Position numbers and translations under genes: made by a program. The notes under the pieces are model-generated. The model was not told the origin of the DNA. It saw nothing but the letters and a program-made list of their open reading frames with translations, and ran no database searches. Positions 23,311 to 31,766 of a stretch of 64,000 nt of DNA are shown piece after piece (position 1 is the first letter of the stretch; every line of letters starts with the position of its first letter). The DNA comes from a virus: IMG/VR virus record IMGVR_UViG_3300035680_000866, positions 1 to 64,000 of that record; one strand, written 5' to 3'.

Positions 23311-23562
23311 TTACTGCGAGAAATTTGAAAAAGTTTCCACAGTTTTTTGTTCATTTGGCACTATCTCGGCATTCCAGTGTAACGCCATCAATAATGCATC
23401 CTTATTACTTTTAAAAATAAAGTCCATGTAGTTTACATTGGCATGGGTTTCGAATCTGCCCCCAGGCAGGCCAAAATATTCAATTGCCCATGTACATACT
23501 TCATTCCAATAGAATGAGTTATCATATTTACGAACCCACGATATACGTACAGTACTACTCAT
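23311..23562 (-). CDS. small phage protein, unknown
   Basis: 83 aa from ATG at 23562, chosen because it overlaps the phosphoesterase stop (ATGA). Aromatic-rich (SFYWNEVCTWAIEYFGLPG, NYMDFIFKSNKDALLMALHW), compact, no motif recognised. Confidence 0.6.
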   Translation of the reverse strand: MSSTVRISWVRKYDNSFYWNEVCTWAIEYFGLPGGRFETHANVNYMDFIFKSNKDALLMALHWNAEIVPNEQKTVETFSNFSQ

Positions 23563-24413
23563 ACTTCCACTATTTTTGTAATGTCCCAACCGCTGTCTTC
23601 ACAGTATCCGTCGCTTTCATATCCGCGAGGGTTACAAACAATACGAGTCTCTCCAATGACATAGTCAAATGGGTGATGCGTATGTCCGTGTGTCCACAAT
23701 TTGATCTGCGGATGGTCCATAATGAATTCACTTAGATCACTACTATAAGCACCGTTCATGAGATATTGAGATTTGTACTGCTCATGTGTGCTCATCTTGC
23801 TAGGTGCATGATGTCCAATAACGACACACTTTTTGTCCTTGTGCTCACTGACAATGTGTTTGATGTATTGCAGTGTCTCACGATGACGAATAGCAGTATC
23901 AGCAGGCTTCAAAGGTGTGTAACCTTTTTCATCGTTTTTAATAATACGGAAGTCGTTCATCATATCACGAACAGCGTGAAGAGTTATAGGGTCACCCTTG
24001 TTCATATCAGTCCACAAAGTACCTCCTACAAACACAACATCATCGATGATCTTCGTGTCCTTTTCCAAGAAATAGACGTTAGAGTGTTTGGCGCATTCGT
24101 CACGCAGGTACTGAATACCTTTGTAGAACCCACCGTTGTAGAACTCATGGTTGCCAGCTACGTAGAAGACATGCGGAAACTGGAAGGCACACCGCTTCAG
24201 GAAATCACGAAATCGAGCAACTCGTTGCAACTTGCGACCGAGATCAGCTAATGCTCCATTACTGTAGGGGCTAAAATCTGCGGCGTGATGGTCGTGCAAA
24301 TCCTGAGAGATCATAATATCACCCGAAAGAATTAGCACATCTGCGCCTTCATCATTTGGAATTGTGATATCACTAAATTCCAAATGTAGATCTGATACAA
24401 TTTTGATTTTCAT
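23559..24413 (-). CDS. metallophosphoesterase
   Basis: 284 aa from MKIKIVSDLHLEF. Motifs in order: DLHLEF, LILSGDI, YVAGNHEFYN, VIGHHAPS and HGHTHHPFDY, a complete calcineurin-like metal site. Substrate unknown (phosphodiester or nucleotide). The perfect promoter at 24421-24449 places the predicted +1 at the start codon, so the mRNA may be leaderless. Confidence 0.85.
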   Translation of the reverse strand: MKIKIVSDLHLEFSDITIPNDEGADVLILSGDIMISQDLHDHHAADFSPYSNGALADLGRKLQRVARFRDFLKRCAFQFPHVFYVAGNHEFYNGGFYKGIQYLRDECAKHSNVYFLEKDTKIIDDVVFVGGTLWTDMNKGDPITLHAVRDMMNDFRIIKNDEKGYTPLKPADTAIRHRETLQYIKHIVSEHKDKKCVVIGHHAPSKMSTHEQYKSQYLMNGAYSSDLSEFIMDHPQIKLWTHGHTHHPFDYVIGETRIVCNPRGYESDGYCEDSGWDITKIVEV

Positions 24414-24420
24414 AATAGTA

Positions 24421-24449
24421 ATTATACACTCAATTAAATTTTTTGTCAA
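24421..24449 (-). promoter_or_regulatory. consensus sigma70 promoter of metallophosphoesterase
   Basis: TTGACA, 17 nt, TATAAT on the minus strand; 7 nt separate TATAAT from the ATG. It lies back-to-back with the plus-strand ALA synthase gene. Confidence 0.8.
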
Positions 24450-24463
24450 TAAATACATACATT

Positions 24464-25678
24464 ATGATTAAGCCAAAAACTCAAGATGTTATTGCCCAAA
24501 GTTTAGAAAAACTTAAAACAGAGGGTAATTATCGTACATTTACTGATATTCTACGTGAACGTGGAAGTTTTCCTAAAGCCATGTATTACGGACGTTATAA
24601 CATCAAACATATAACCAACTGGTGCAGTAACGATTATCTAGGAATGGGTCAGCATAAAGTGGTAATCGATGCCATGCATACAGCATTAGACACTACCGGA
24701 GCAGGGTCCGGTGGAACAAGAAATATCAGCGGAACTAGTCACTATCATGTTGCACTAGAACACGAACTAGCCAAGTTGCATGACAAGACTACAGCATTGA
24801 CATTTACCAGTGGCTATGTTGCCAATCAAAGTACCCTAGGAGTACTAGGTAAGATGCTGCCAAACGTTCATTATATCAGCGACAGTGAAAATCACAACAG
24901 CATGATTGTAGGAATGAAATCTAGTCAAGCACCTATTACTGTTTGGCGTCATAATGATCTTACACATCTAAAAGAAATTTTATCCACATTGTCCGATGAT
25001 ATTCAACCTATCATTGCCATGGAAGGTGTGTATAGTATGGACGGAGATCGAGGACTTGTTAGCGATGTATGCGATATTGCTCGACTATATGGAGCAATGG
25101 TATATGTTGACGAAGTACATGCTGTGGGACTCTATGGTCACAGAGGTGCTGGCATCGCTGAAGAACAGCGGTGCGTCGATGGAGTAGACGTTATTCAAGG
25201 CACTTTAGCCAAGGCATTTGGTGTACAAGGAGGATACGTTGCAGGTAGCAGAGATCTTATAGATATGGTTCGTAGCTATGCTAACGGATTTATTTTTTCA
25301 ACGTCTATGAGTCCTGTATTATGTGCAGGAGCACTCGCTTCAGTTAAATGGGTTCAGGACCATCCTGATTTGCGTTCTAAAATTTTTGAAGTTGCAGGGG
25401 CAACAAGAGAACATCTTAAAAATGCAGGACTAGAAGTACATCTCAGCTCAGAAGGTGGACATATAGTCCCTGTTATGATACGTGATGTTAAGAAATGTAA
25501 GGCAATCAGTGACTGGTTGTTGAACGAAAAGGCCATTTATGTGCAGCCTATAAATTATCCCACAGTTCCGTGGAGCACAGAGCGTTTACGTTTTACGCCA
25601 ACGCCAAATCATACAGAATCAGATATATATTATCTGGCTAAAAGCCTAAAGGAGGCATTTGATGTTTACAAAAATTAA
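24464..25678 (+). CDS. hemA: 5-aminolevulinate synthase
   Basis: 404 aa, a full-length PLP enzyme of the alpha-oxoamine synthase family. CSNDYLGM, GAGSGGTRNISGTSHYH, DEVHAVGLYG (residues 216 onward), K250 in GTLAKAFG as PLP lysine, and FIFSTSMSP fit ALAS better than KBL or BioF. It condenses glycine and succinyl-CoA, the first step of the C4 heme pathway. A late-promoter-like AATAAATAC precedes ATG and no ribosome-binding site is seen. With the heme oxygenase and bilin reductase it would feed bilin synthesis. Confidence 0.9.
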   Translation: MIKPKTQDVIAQSLEKLKTEGNYRTFTDILRERGSFPKAMYYGRYNIKHITNWCSNDYLGMGQHKVVIDAMHTALDTTGAGSGGTRNISGTSHYHVALEHELAKLHDKTTALTFTSGYVANQSTLGVLGKMLPNVHYISDSENHNSMIVGMKSSQAPITVWRHNDLTHLKEILSTLSDDIQPIIAMEGVYSMDGDRGLVSDVCDIARLYGAMVYVDEVHAVGLYGHRGAGIAEEQRCVDGVDVIQGTLAKAFGVQGGYVAGSRDLIDMVRSYANGFIFSTSMSPVLCAGALASVKWVQDHPDLRSKIFEVAGATREHLKNAGLEVHLSSEGGHIVPVMIRDVKKCKAISDWLLNEKAIYVQPINYPTVPWSTERLRFTPTPNHTESDIYYLAKSLKEAFDVYKN

Positions 25679-26084
25679 AAAGTATTTATGGTTTACAGCC
25701 GGTATCCTATTTCTAGGAATCGCATACATTGGAGTCATAGTGCCGGGAATCCCGTGGAGCACACCTAGTTTAATTGCTGCCTATTGTTTTGCTCGAAGTA
25801 GCGAAAGATTTCATAACTATATGCTCAATCACAAATTGTTTGGTCCGTTCATTACTAACTGGCGTGACGGGAAAGTTTACCCAACTAAGGTAAAATGGAT
25901 CATGTTTATCTGCATGGATGCTAGTTTAGTTATTATGTGGTTTGCTACACAGAACTGGAAAGCTGTAGCAGGTATGGGCGTATTCTTTGCATTGGTACTA
26001 TTGTGGGCCAGTCGTTATCCAGGTAGCAAAGAAGAAAGCGACCGTAGAAAGGCTGCTGGCGAAAAGATCGGTTGGTTTAAGTAA
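25662..26084 (+). CDS. YbaN-like (DUF454) inner-membrane protein
   Basis: 140 aa from ATG 25662 (GGAGG 6 nt upstream), overlapping the ALA synthase stop. Hydrophobic segments, GVIVPGIPWSTPSLIAAYCFARSSERFHNYMLNHKLFGPFI and KVKWIMF match DUF454/YbaN. In bacteria ybaN often lies near heme and iron genes; here it is translationally linked to ALAS. Confidence 0.8.
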   Translation: MFTKIKKYLWFTAGILFLGIAYIGVIVPGIPWSTPSLIAAYCFARSSERFHNYMLNHKLFGPFITNWRDGKVYPTKVKWIMFICMDASLVIMWFATQNWKAVAGMGVFFALVLLWASRYPGSKEESDRRKAAGEKIGWFK

Positions 26085-26090
26085 CCAAAA

Positions 26091-26114
26091 AAAAGGACTC
26101 CTAAGAGTCCTTTT
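26091..26114. terminator. bidirectional intrinsic terminator
   Basis: Perfect hairpin AAAAGGACTC/GAGTCCTTTT with loop CTAA between the convergent ybaN-like and TROVE-vWA genes; A- and T-runs on both sides serve both strands. Confidence 0.85.
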
Positions 26115-26121
26115 AAAACAC

Positions 26122-27519
26122 TTACGCTATTACAGCGTAACGTGGAGCGTTGATTGTAGCCAACATTACATTGACTGGATCCAACGATTCGGCGCTTAGG
26201 ATGCTCTTCATGATAGCAGGGCTGAATCCGCTAACAAGGGCAACACCCTTCTTGTCATGCTTAACTGGAACGTTGCCAGCACGAGCATTCAAGTTCCAGA
26301 ATACAATGTTGGGAACAGTGTATCCTGCCGCTTCATACTTACGAGCGATCATTTCCATTGCCGAGTCGTCGTGACGAGCACAGTAATTGAATTCCATATC
26401 ACTCATGATAAGGATATACTTTGGCATATCCTTTGCATCAACATTGCCCTTGACTGCGAAGTCAAGCACAGTGTTAAATGCGGCGTGTAGATTAGTACTC
26501 ATGTCCCATTCTGCACGTTGTAGTTGAGCCAACTTGCTCAACAGGTTACCCTTCAAGATTTCGATCTTGCTCTTGGTAGAGAAGGTCAAAAACATGTCCT
26601 TGAATGGACCAGTGTTCTTGTCAGCAAGGTACAAGCCCAAACTAACGCAAACATCCATACAGGTCAAGTTAGCGTTTCCGCCAACTGGAGAGCTCATAGA
26701 GCCAGACACGTCACACATTGGCAACACCAGTTCATCACCGATGTAGTTTGGCAATGCATCCCATTGTGCTTGCACAACAGTGGCGTCACCACCAAACTTG
26801 TGGCTCTTGATAACGTCATATGGGTAAACAGCCGAAGCGTTAACCTTTGCGTCACCAGTAACCAACTTTGCCTTGTAAGCATCATAGCCTACAGGGTCGT
26901 GCTTCTTAAAAGCCTTTTGGTATCGAGCAGCCGCCAACGATGGTACGTGGCTATAGTTGATGTCATCCCAAGTGTTTGCACACATGTTCTGTTCAACTGT
27001 CTTGCTCAAGTTAACCAAACTCTTACGGTAGAACTTTGGGCTCATTCCGAAGAAGGTGCGGATTTCAGCAGCCAACGCACCTTGACGTGGCATCCACTTT
27101 GCGGCCAGCCCGTTGCTTGCACGTAGCGCATCACCGATTAGGGTAAATGCTTGTGCCTTCACTTCCTTAGAAGTAAAGATCAACAGGTCGTCCCAACGAC
27201 CGAATTCAGCCAGGTGTGGCAAAATACGGGCAAGCGCCTTAGGGTTGGTCTTTTCAAGATTCAAAAGAATCTTACGAACAACTTCACGTTCGCCTGCACC
27301 ACCACGGACGTCACGAGCCCACATCAAAAGACGTAGAGCAAGAGTTTCGTCTTGTGCTAGTGCGCGAGCAAACTGAGTGCTCAAATCCTTACCACGGCTT
27401 GCACCAATGGCAAAGAACAAATCTACAAGATCACTCTTGCTAGATTCAAAAGTCTTCATACCGTTTGCGGTACGAGATTCAACTGGAACGGACTTAACCG
27501 CTTCTACAAATGCGTTCAT
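26122..27519 (-). CDS. TROVE/DUF2828-like protein with vWA domain
   Basis: 465 aa. The N-terminal helical-repeat half includes RLLMWARDVRGGAGER and HLAEFGRWDDLLIF, the signature of DUF2828/TROVE (Ro60-related RNA-binding) proteins. The C-terminal half is a von Willebrand A domain with MIDAS motif DVSGSMSS at D270 and a later ILIMSDMEF. Ro proteins bind structured Y RNAs and misfolded RNA. The 5' leader carries one RNA element and two more lie just upstream, followed by an AAA+ ATPase gene as in AAA-vWA pairs. RNA binding is inferred. Confidence 0.75.
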   Translation of the reverse strand: MNAFVEAVKSVPVESRTANGMKTFESSKSDLVDLFFAIGASRGKDLSTQFARALAQDETLALRLLMWARDVRGGAGEREVVRKILLNLEKTNPKALARILPHLAEFGRWDDLLIFTSKEVKAQAFTLIGDALRASNGLAAKWMPRQGALAAEIRTFFGMSPKFYRKSLVNLSKTVEQNMCANTWDDINYSHVPSLAAARYQKAFKKHDPVGYDAYKAKLVTGDAKVNASAVYPYDVIKSHKFGGDATVVQAQWDALPNYIGDELVLPMCDVSGSMSSPVGGNANLTCMDVCVSLGLYLADKNTGPFKDMFLTFSTKSKIEILKGNLLSKLAQLQRAEWDMSTNLHAAFNTVLDFAVKGNVDAKDMPKYILIMSDMEFNYCARHDDSAMEMIARKYEAAGYTVPNIVFWNLNARAGNVPVKHDKKGVALVSGFSPAIMKSILSAESLDPVNVMLATINAPRYAVIA

Positions 27520-27532
27520 TTTATTTTCCTTC

Positions 27533-27572
27533 AGGTTACTTTTAAATTAAAAAATTTTGCTGTATATAACCT
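27533..27572 (-). ncRNA. structured RNA element, copy 7, in leader of TROVE-vWA gene
   Basis: AGGTTA pairs with TAACCT; CAGCAA begins exactly 10 nt in. The 3' strand CCTG abuts the ribosome-binding site GAAGGA of the vWA gene at 27519. Likely a cis-regulatory site, possibly bound by the encoded protein. Confidence 0.55.
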
Positions 27573-27580
27573 ATACAAGC

Positions 27581-27817
27581 AGGATGGGTGTGCCAATTTG
27601 TTTATTTTCTGGTCTGGCCAATTATAGCACCCAGACCCTATCGACAATTCATGTTGACTATCTAAACTTGTGTCTGCGTTAGAAACATACAAAGTCTTTC
27701 CCTTGTGTCATCCATTCCTTGAGTGTCTAGTTTCCTAGAACAGTATCTCCACTGTGTCCTACAACCACTTTCTATGGCATTTAACTTTAGTATTGTTTTA
27801 ATTGCTGAATCCATCCT
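27581..27817 (-). ncRNA. long structured RNA, element copy 6
   Basis: Ends AGGATGG/CCATCCT pair; CAGCAA at the 10-nt offset. It has its own promoter (27825-27853), whose predicted start is at the 5' stem. A 50-codon ORF (27662-27814) runs inside but has poor initiation context and atypical composition. A second TATAAT (27621-27626), with a poor -35, lies within and may serve the vWA mRNA. Confidence 0.55.
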
Positions 27818-27824
27818 AGGATCA

Positions 27825-27853
27825 ATTATAGCACACGTTCGTCTGAGGTTCAA
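27825..27853 (-). promoter_or_regulatory. sigma70-like promoter for RNA copy 6
   Basis: TTGAAC, 17 nt, TATAAT on the minus strand; predicted start lies within a few bases of the AGGATGG stem. Confidence 0.65.
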
Positions 27854-27880
27854 TTCAGTTGTAGTGCTATAAAATAAAAC

Positions 27881-28043
27881 AGGTTAGTTGTCGGCTGCTT
27901 TTATTCAACTCAGGCCACCACTCTGAGCTCGCTAGTCTATTTCAATGTTGACTCTTCAACGCACTCGGTCAAGACTCTGTGCTCCAATTCAACACCATAG
28001 GGTCTAGCAGTCCATATTAAATGAAAATTGCTGCACCTAACCT
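27881..28043 (-). ncRNA. long structured RNA, element copy 5
   Basis: Ends AGGTTAG/CTAACCT pair, CAGCAA at the 10-nt offset, 3' flank CCTGTTTTATTTT as in the tRNA-array copies. The interior of about 110 nt carries further hairpins (such as CTCAG/CTGAG) and no ORF. Transcribed from the perfect promoter at 28080-28108. Confidence 0.6.
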
Positions 28044-28079
28044 AAAACTTCTTTTAACAAGTTTCCTTGCTATATATCT

Positions 28080-28108
28080 ATTATAGTGTCATATAATTAT
28101 CTTGTCAA
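28080..28108 (-). promoter_or_regulatory. consensus sigma70 promoter for RNA copy 5
   Basis: TTGACA, 17 nt, TATAAT on the minus strand, pointing into a region without protein gene until 27519. Confidence 0.85.
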
Positions 28109-28146
28109 CAAAAATATGCACTATAATAGCCAAAATCTAGATGATT

Positions 28147-29253
28147 TTAAAATGCATCCATGTAGTTGTAGTACTTTTCTTTAATGCGGTTCAGTGTCAC
28201 ACGGTCACCGTCCTCGTTAATGAAAACAAACTTACCAGCAGTTGCATCAATCTGCTTGAGATCTTCTTGACCAAATCGAGCATCTTCCCAATTCCAGTCT
28301 GTTTCAATAGAAGCCAGACCGTCGAGTGCTGGCTCAGCACTCTTTGCATCTTCAAAGACCTTGTAGTCAATGCTGACACGATTGGTCAGTGGATTGCCTG
28401 TCCAGACTTCTTGCTCAATCAACTCCGGATTAATGTCTAGGCCTTTGATCTGCAGGGCAACCTTGTACTTGCTGTCACCACCGAACTCTGGCTTGGCGTT
28501 GAGCATACGCATAGCTTCGCTGGCAGTTTCTTTGTATCGATTCATTTCTTCAACCAATGCCTTCAGCATGTCAAAGTTGAACTGATCAAACATTGCCGCA
28601 ACTCGGCATACACTGGCGATATGATCAACATTGTCCAGATTGTCTGCACAGTACTCCATAATGAAGTCTTGTTCCAGACCTTTGAAGTCCAGTGAGTAGA
28701 AGATACGACCAGGACGGTTTCGCATGTGGCTGTCAATGCGCCACTTGTCGTTACAGGTTAGAATGAACAGCTTCTTGGAGGGATATACACCGTCCAATAG
28801 TGTCAGCATCTTTTCCTGGTCATCCTTGTCGTAGACCTTTTCAAACTCGTCAAATAGGATCACTGTGGGTTGCTCAATCATCTGCATGAAGCTGTTAAAG
28901 CCTTCACCGCACCATGGCTCGTTGATAACAATTGTTGGCACCGCCGCTTCTGCGGCAGTGACTGCCAACAGTTTGGCTAACAGTGTCTTGCCCGAACCTT
29001 TTTCACCAGTAAGCATTACACCAGTGGATGCAGTACGGTCATTGAAAGTATTGAGAATACGTTGGCTCTGCTTGCGAGTATCTCCGTATACCTTGCCGCG
29101 GATCTCGAAGCTTTCGATCGCTTCAAGATAGAAACAGCCAGCCATCTTGTCAAATTTAACAGTGTAGTTGCCAACAGGCAGTTGCTCATGTAGATCCATT
29201 GCTTCCTTAGTGGAAACATTAAATCGTGTACCAGATTTCAAAAAATATGTCAT
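28147..29253 (-). CDS. AAA+ ATPase
   Basis: 368 aa. Walker A GEKGSGKT (83-90), Walker B VILFDEFEK (131-139), sensor 1 region LFILTCNDKW, and RNRPGRIFYSLDF with candidate Arg finger. Upstream of the two RNAs and the vWA protein on the same strand. AAA+/vWA gene pairs (MoxR, RavA-ViaA) act as remodelling machines, so this is the likely partner of the TROVE-vWA protein. Confidence 0.85.
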   Translation of the reverse strand: MTYFLKSGTRFNVSTKEAMDLHEQLPVGNYTVKFDKMAGCFYLEAIESFEIRGKVYGDTRKQSQRILNTFNDRTASTGVMLTGEKGSGKTLLAKLLAVTAAEAAVPTIVINEPWCGEGFNSFMQMIEQPTVILFDEFEKVYDKDDQEKMLTLLDGVYPSKKLFILTCNDKWRIDSHMRNRPGRIFYSLDFKGLEQDFIMEYCADNLDNVDHIASVCRVAAMFDQFNFDMLKALVEEMNRYKETASEAMRMLNAKPEFGGDSKYKVALQIKGLDINPELIEQEVWTGNPLTNRVSIDYKVFEDAKSAEPALDGLASIETDWNWEDARFGQEDLKQIDATAGKFVFINEDGDRVTLNRIKEKYYNYMDAF

Positions 29254-29300
29254 ACTGTCTTTCAGTGTGTTTTGTTGCTATGTGTAAATTATACAATAAA

Positions 29301-29326
29301 AACAAGGGGTTGTATAGCCCCTTGTT
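29301..29326 (-). terminator. intrinsic terminator after NAMPT gene
   Basis: Minus-strand hairpin AACAAGGGG/CCCCTTGTT followed by TTTTTATTG, just past the NAMPT stop. Confidence 0.85.
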
Positions 29327-29330
29327 AGTT

Positions 29331-30725
29331 TTATTTGCGAGCGTTAGCTCGAACTTCTTCGAACGAAATCTCGTTGTAAAGTTTGCCGTTCTCGAATACC
29401 TTCTGTAGAGAAGACTTCCACTCGAGTCCTCGATCAGTCCAACCTTTTGGTTGTTCTACGGAGGATTGATATTCTCCGCCGGACTCCCACAGTTCGACTC
29501 GGCCTTTCTTGCTTTTCTTACCTGGATCAGTGACAGGATCTTTCTGGACATCTACCCAGGTTCCGTTGATACAGGCTGCACTTGCTTTTAGGGCAAACTT
29601 CTGCGTGTCACGATCTACAATCTGCAACAGGGCACCGCCCATACCAAAAGCAATGTTATCGGCACTCCAACCCATGGCCATGAACGCACCAAGGATACTG
29701 CGAACAGTGAGTTCGTTGATGCCGTCACCTTGGATCAGACGCACATTGTTCAGTACCTTGAATCCTTTAGCGTTAACTGTGTAGCCAAACTTCTCGCCCA
29801 GGATTTCAACTAGACGACGGTTGACTTCGACAGGATCGCCACTATCAGGCCTAATGACAACAGTAGCACCACTATCGATAACCTGTTGGCGAAGTTCTTC
29901 GCCCCAGAGCTTAGAGGCTGCGTTGTAGATATCATAACTATCACTGACAACAGCGAGGATAGTACCGGGACGAGCGAACTGGGTAAGCATATTTCTGTAA
30001 GCATCTACTTCCCCGTCACGACCCCAACTGGTGATTGTACTATGCTCTGCGGCTGGGATTGAGAAACCAGCAATACCAGCATTGTAATATTCACGAGCAA
30101 ACAGAACACCAGTAATAGTGTCAGTTCCCATAAAGTTGACCAAGTGCGCGGCACTGCCAATGCCAGCACTTTCAAGGCTAGATACGCCACGAGCACCAAA
30201 GTCGTGCAACTTAAAATCGATAGTAGTAGGATCACCAGTTCTCTCCAAGAAGTCAAGAATGACTTGTTTAATTGTGTATGATTGTGTTGCCACAGTAGTA
30301 CCATACCACACTGCACGAAGCAGGGCAGTTTCCAACCAAGTGGTCAACCAGAAGCATTCTGGATCTGTGTTTTCAATTGTCGCAAGTACATTTTTGACGG
30401 GGACCACAGTTCCTTCTGGCACGGCCCGAATGACAACTGGGAGGTATCCACGGTGCTTGTCCAGTATGTATTGCCATCCTGCTCGGTTGAAAGGCTCACC
30501 GTGTAGGGTAAGGATTTCTTCAGCGATGTCAATGTCTGCTTGGGTGATGGGTTCGAGAAGGTACTCTTTGATAAAAGCCTGTAATCCGAAGAATACTGTT
30601 CTATCGTACCGCCCGCCTCTAGACTCGATATATGAATATACACCTGTAGTACCTGCTGGGTATTGTTTGAACATGCTGACTTTGTAGCTGTCAGTGTTCA
30701 AAATAAGATTTTTTGCGAGTTTCAT
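29331..30725 (-). CDS. nampt: nicotinamide phosphoribosyltransferase
   Basis: 464 aa, full length for NAMPT/NadV. LNTDSYKVSMFKQYPAGT at the N-terminus, DFGARGVSSLESAGIGSAAHLVNF, SIPAAEHSTITSWGRDGE, VVIRPDSGDP (PRPP site) and GMGGALLQ are family hallmarks. It makes NMN from nicotinamide and PRPP. The adjacent NMN adenylyltransferase completes NAD+ synthesis, a route phages use to rebuild NAD+ depleted by host defences. Confidence 0.93.
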   Translation of the reverse strand: MKLAKNLILNTDSYKVSMFKQYPAGTTGVYSYIESRGGRYDRTVFFGLQAFIKEYLLEPITQADIDIAEEILTLHGEPFNRAGWQYILDKHRGYLPVVIRAVPEGTVVPVKNVLATIENTDPECFWLTTWLETALLRAVWYGTTVATQSYTIKQVILDFLERTGDPTTIDFKLHDFGARGVSSLESAGIGSAAHLVNFMGTDTITGVLFAREYYNAGIAGFSIPAAEHSTITSWGRDGEVDAYRNMLTQFARPGTILAVVSDSYDIYNAASKLWGEELRQQVIDSGATVVIRPDSGDPVEVNRRLVEILGEKFGYTVNAKGFKVLNNVRLIQGDGINELTVRSILGAFMAMGWSADNIAFGMGGALLQIVDRDTQKFALKASAACINGTWVDVQKDPVTDPGKKSKKGRVELWESGGEYQSSVEQPKGWTDRGLEWKSSLQKVFENGKLYNEISFEEVRANARK

Positions 30726-30778
30726 AATAAAGTTCCTTTATCAAAATTGCCAGGCGTCTATCGCTTGGACTTGTTTAT

Positions 30779-30808
30779 AGTATAACACAGACCCTATGTC
30801 TGCGTCAA
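30779..30808 (-). promoter_or_regulatory. sigma70 promoter of NAMPT gene
   Basis: TTGACG, 18 nt, TATACT; the spacer contains the inverted repeat CAGAC/GTCTG. Confidence 0.65.
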
Positions 30809-31278
30809 CTAATTCTTTGGCCAAATTCTACTAGTGTGACTGTGCCGCCTTCAAGGGCAATTCGTCCGGCAAATACGTCGATCATGTCAACAATAGTTTC
30901 CTGTTCGCCACCGGCAAGTCCACACCCAATATAGGGCAAGCCAATCCGTTTGCCAGGAAAGACAAAGGCCAGCTTTTCCAAAATCAATTGAAAGGCAGTG
31001 TACTCAAATACATCAGTGCCGCGACTCATATTGTATTGAGTGTAAGCATTAACAATCAAAAACTTGCCGGTAAAGGCTGTGGTAAAATTGCCCAACTTGC
31101 GGTAGTCGCCTTTTACGGTCTCATTATCAACTAATGCAGCCATTGGATAACGCTCACGAATCTCACGAGCAATGCCGCCACCCATGGTGTTGAAGCAGTT
31201 ACAGCCTTGGACAACAATGTCAAAGTCTCCCGCTTCTGCCAGGTCGAGCAGATTGCCTTTAGTATGTTTTAATGTCAT
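30805..31278 (-). CDS. macrodomain protein
   Basis: 157 aa from ATG 31278 (overlaps upstream stop as ATGA). KGNLLDLAEAGDFDIVVQGCNCFNTMGGGIAREI and LPYIGCGLAGGE are the ADP-ribose-binding loops of a macrodomain (Poa1p/ALC1-like with NCFNTMGGGIA). It likely binds or hydrolyses ADP-ribose derivatives; its position beside NAD+ salvage genes supports a role in NAD+ metabolism or anti-defence. Confidence 0.85.
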   Translation of the reverse strand: MTLKHTKGNLLDLAEAGDFDIVVQGCNCFNTMGGGIAREIRERYPMAALVDNETVKGDYRKLGNFTTAFTGKFLIVNAYTQYNMSRGTDVFEYTAFQLILEKLAFVFPGKRIGLPYIGCGLAGGEQETIVDMIDVFAGRIALEGGTVTLVEFGQRIS

Positions 31279-31526
31279 AGTTCTACTCCGAAATGTTCTT
31301 TGATTCTCATACCGTTTGTTTTGGTAATATATCCACAACCAACTGAATTGGGTCTCTCCGTATCAGCAATCTCAGCACATTGCCTCACAATCTTCTCAGC
31401 GAAACGCTCCAAATCAACCATTACACTACTGTAGTAATCACCGTTCTCTAGTTTGTCGTATGGATCACAAATACAATCATAAATGCCGCCTGTGATGGCT
31501 AAATCTCTAATCAGTTGTTTGTTCAT
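31275..31526 (-). CDS. small phage protein, paralogue A
   Basis: 83 aa. Shares with the next gene upstream the pattern MN-I/L-IR-LA ... FAEKIVRQCAEI ... EHFGVE at the C-terminus. A family often found in tandem in phages; function unknown. Confidence 0.65.
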   Translation of the reverse strand: MNKQLIRDLAITGGIYDCICDPYDKLENGDYYSSVMVDLERFAEKIVRQCAEIADTERPNSVGCGYITKTNGMRIKEHFGVEL

Positions 31527-31765
31527 TCTTCAACTCCGAAATGTTCTTCAATATCATTGATTGCTGTGGACATTGCTTCATCCACATTCCATCCATCTTC
31601 AATAGCCAGGTCTCTGTTGGCAGATACAAGTTCCACACATTCTCTCACAATCAACTCGGCGAACTTTTCTTTATCGAACACGTCAAATGTCAAGCCGTCG
31701 TATGGAGGATGTCCGGGCATGTGGGAAGTAGCCTGTTCAGCAAGTTCTCGAATTCGTTCGTTCAT
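31523..31765 (-). CDS. small phage protein, paralogue B
   Basis: 80 aa, MNERIRELAEQA start and FAELIVRECVELV ... IEEHFGVEE end; duplicate of the gene at 31275. The two are joined by an ATGA overlap. Confidence 0.65.
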   Translation of the reverse strand: MNERIRELAEQATSHMPGHPPYDGLTFDVFDKEKFAELIVRECVELVSANRDLAIEDGWNVDEAMSTAINDIEEHFGVEE

Positions 31766-31766
31766 A

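Noticed and set aside
27662-27814. 50-codon ORF inside RNA copy 6 as a real gene
   Set aside because: Start codon overlaps the structured 5' stem, no spaced ribosome-binding site, composition unlike neighbours; kept only as a note on the RNA.
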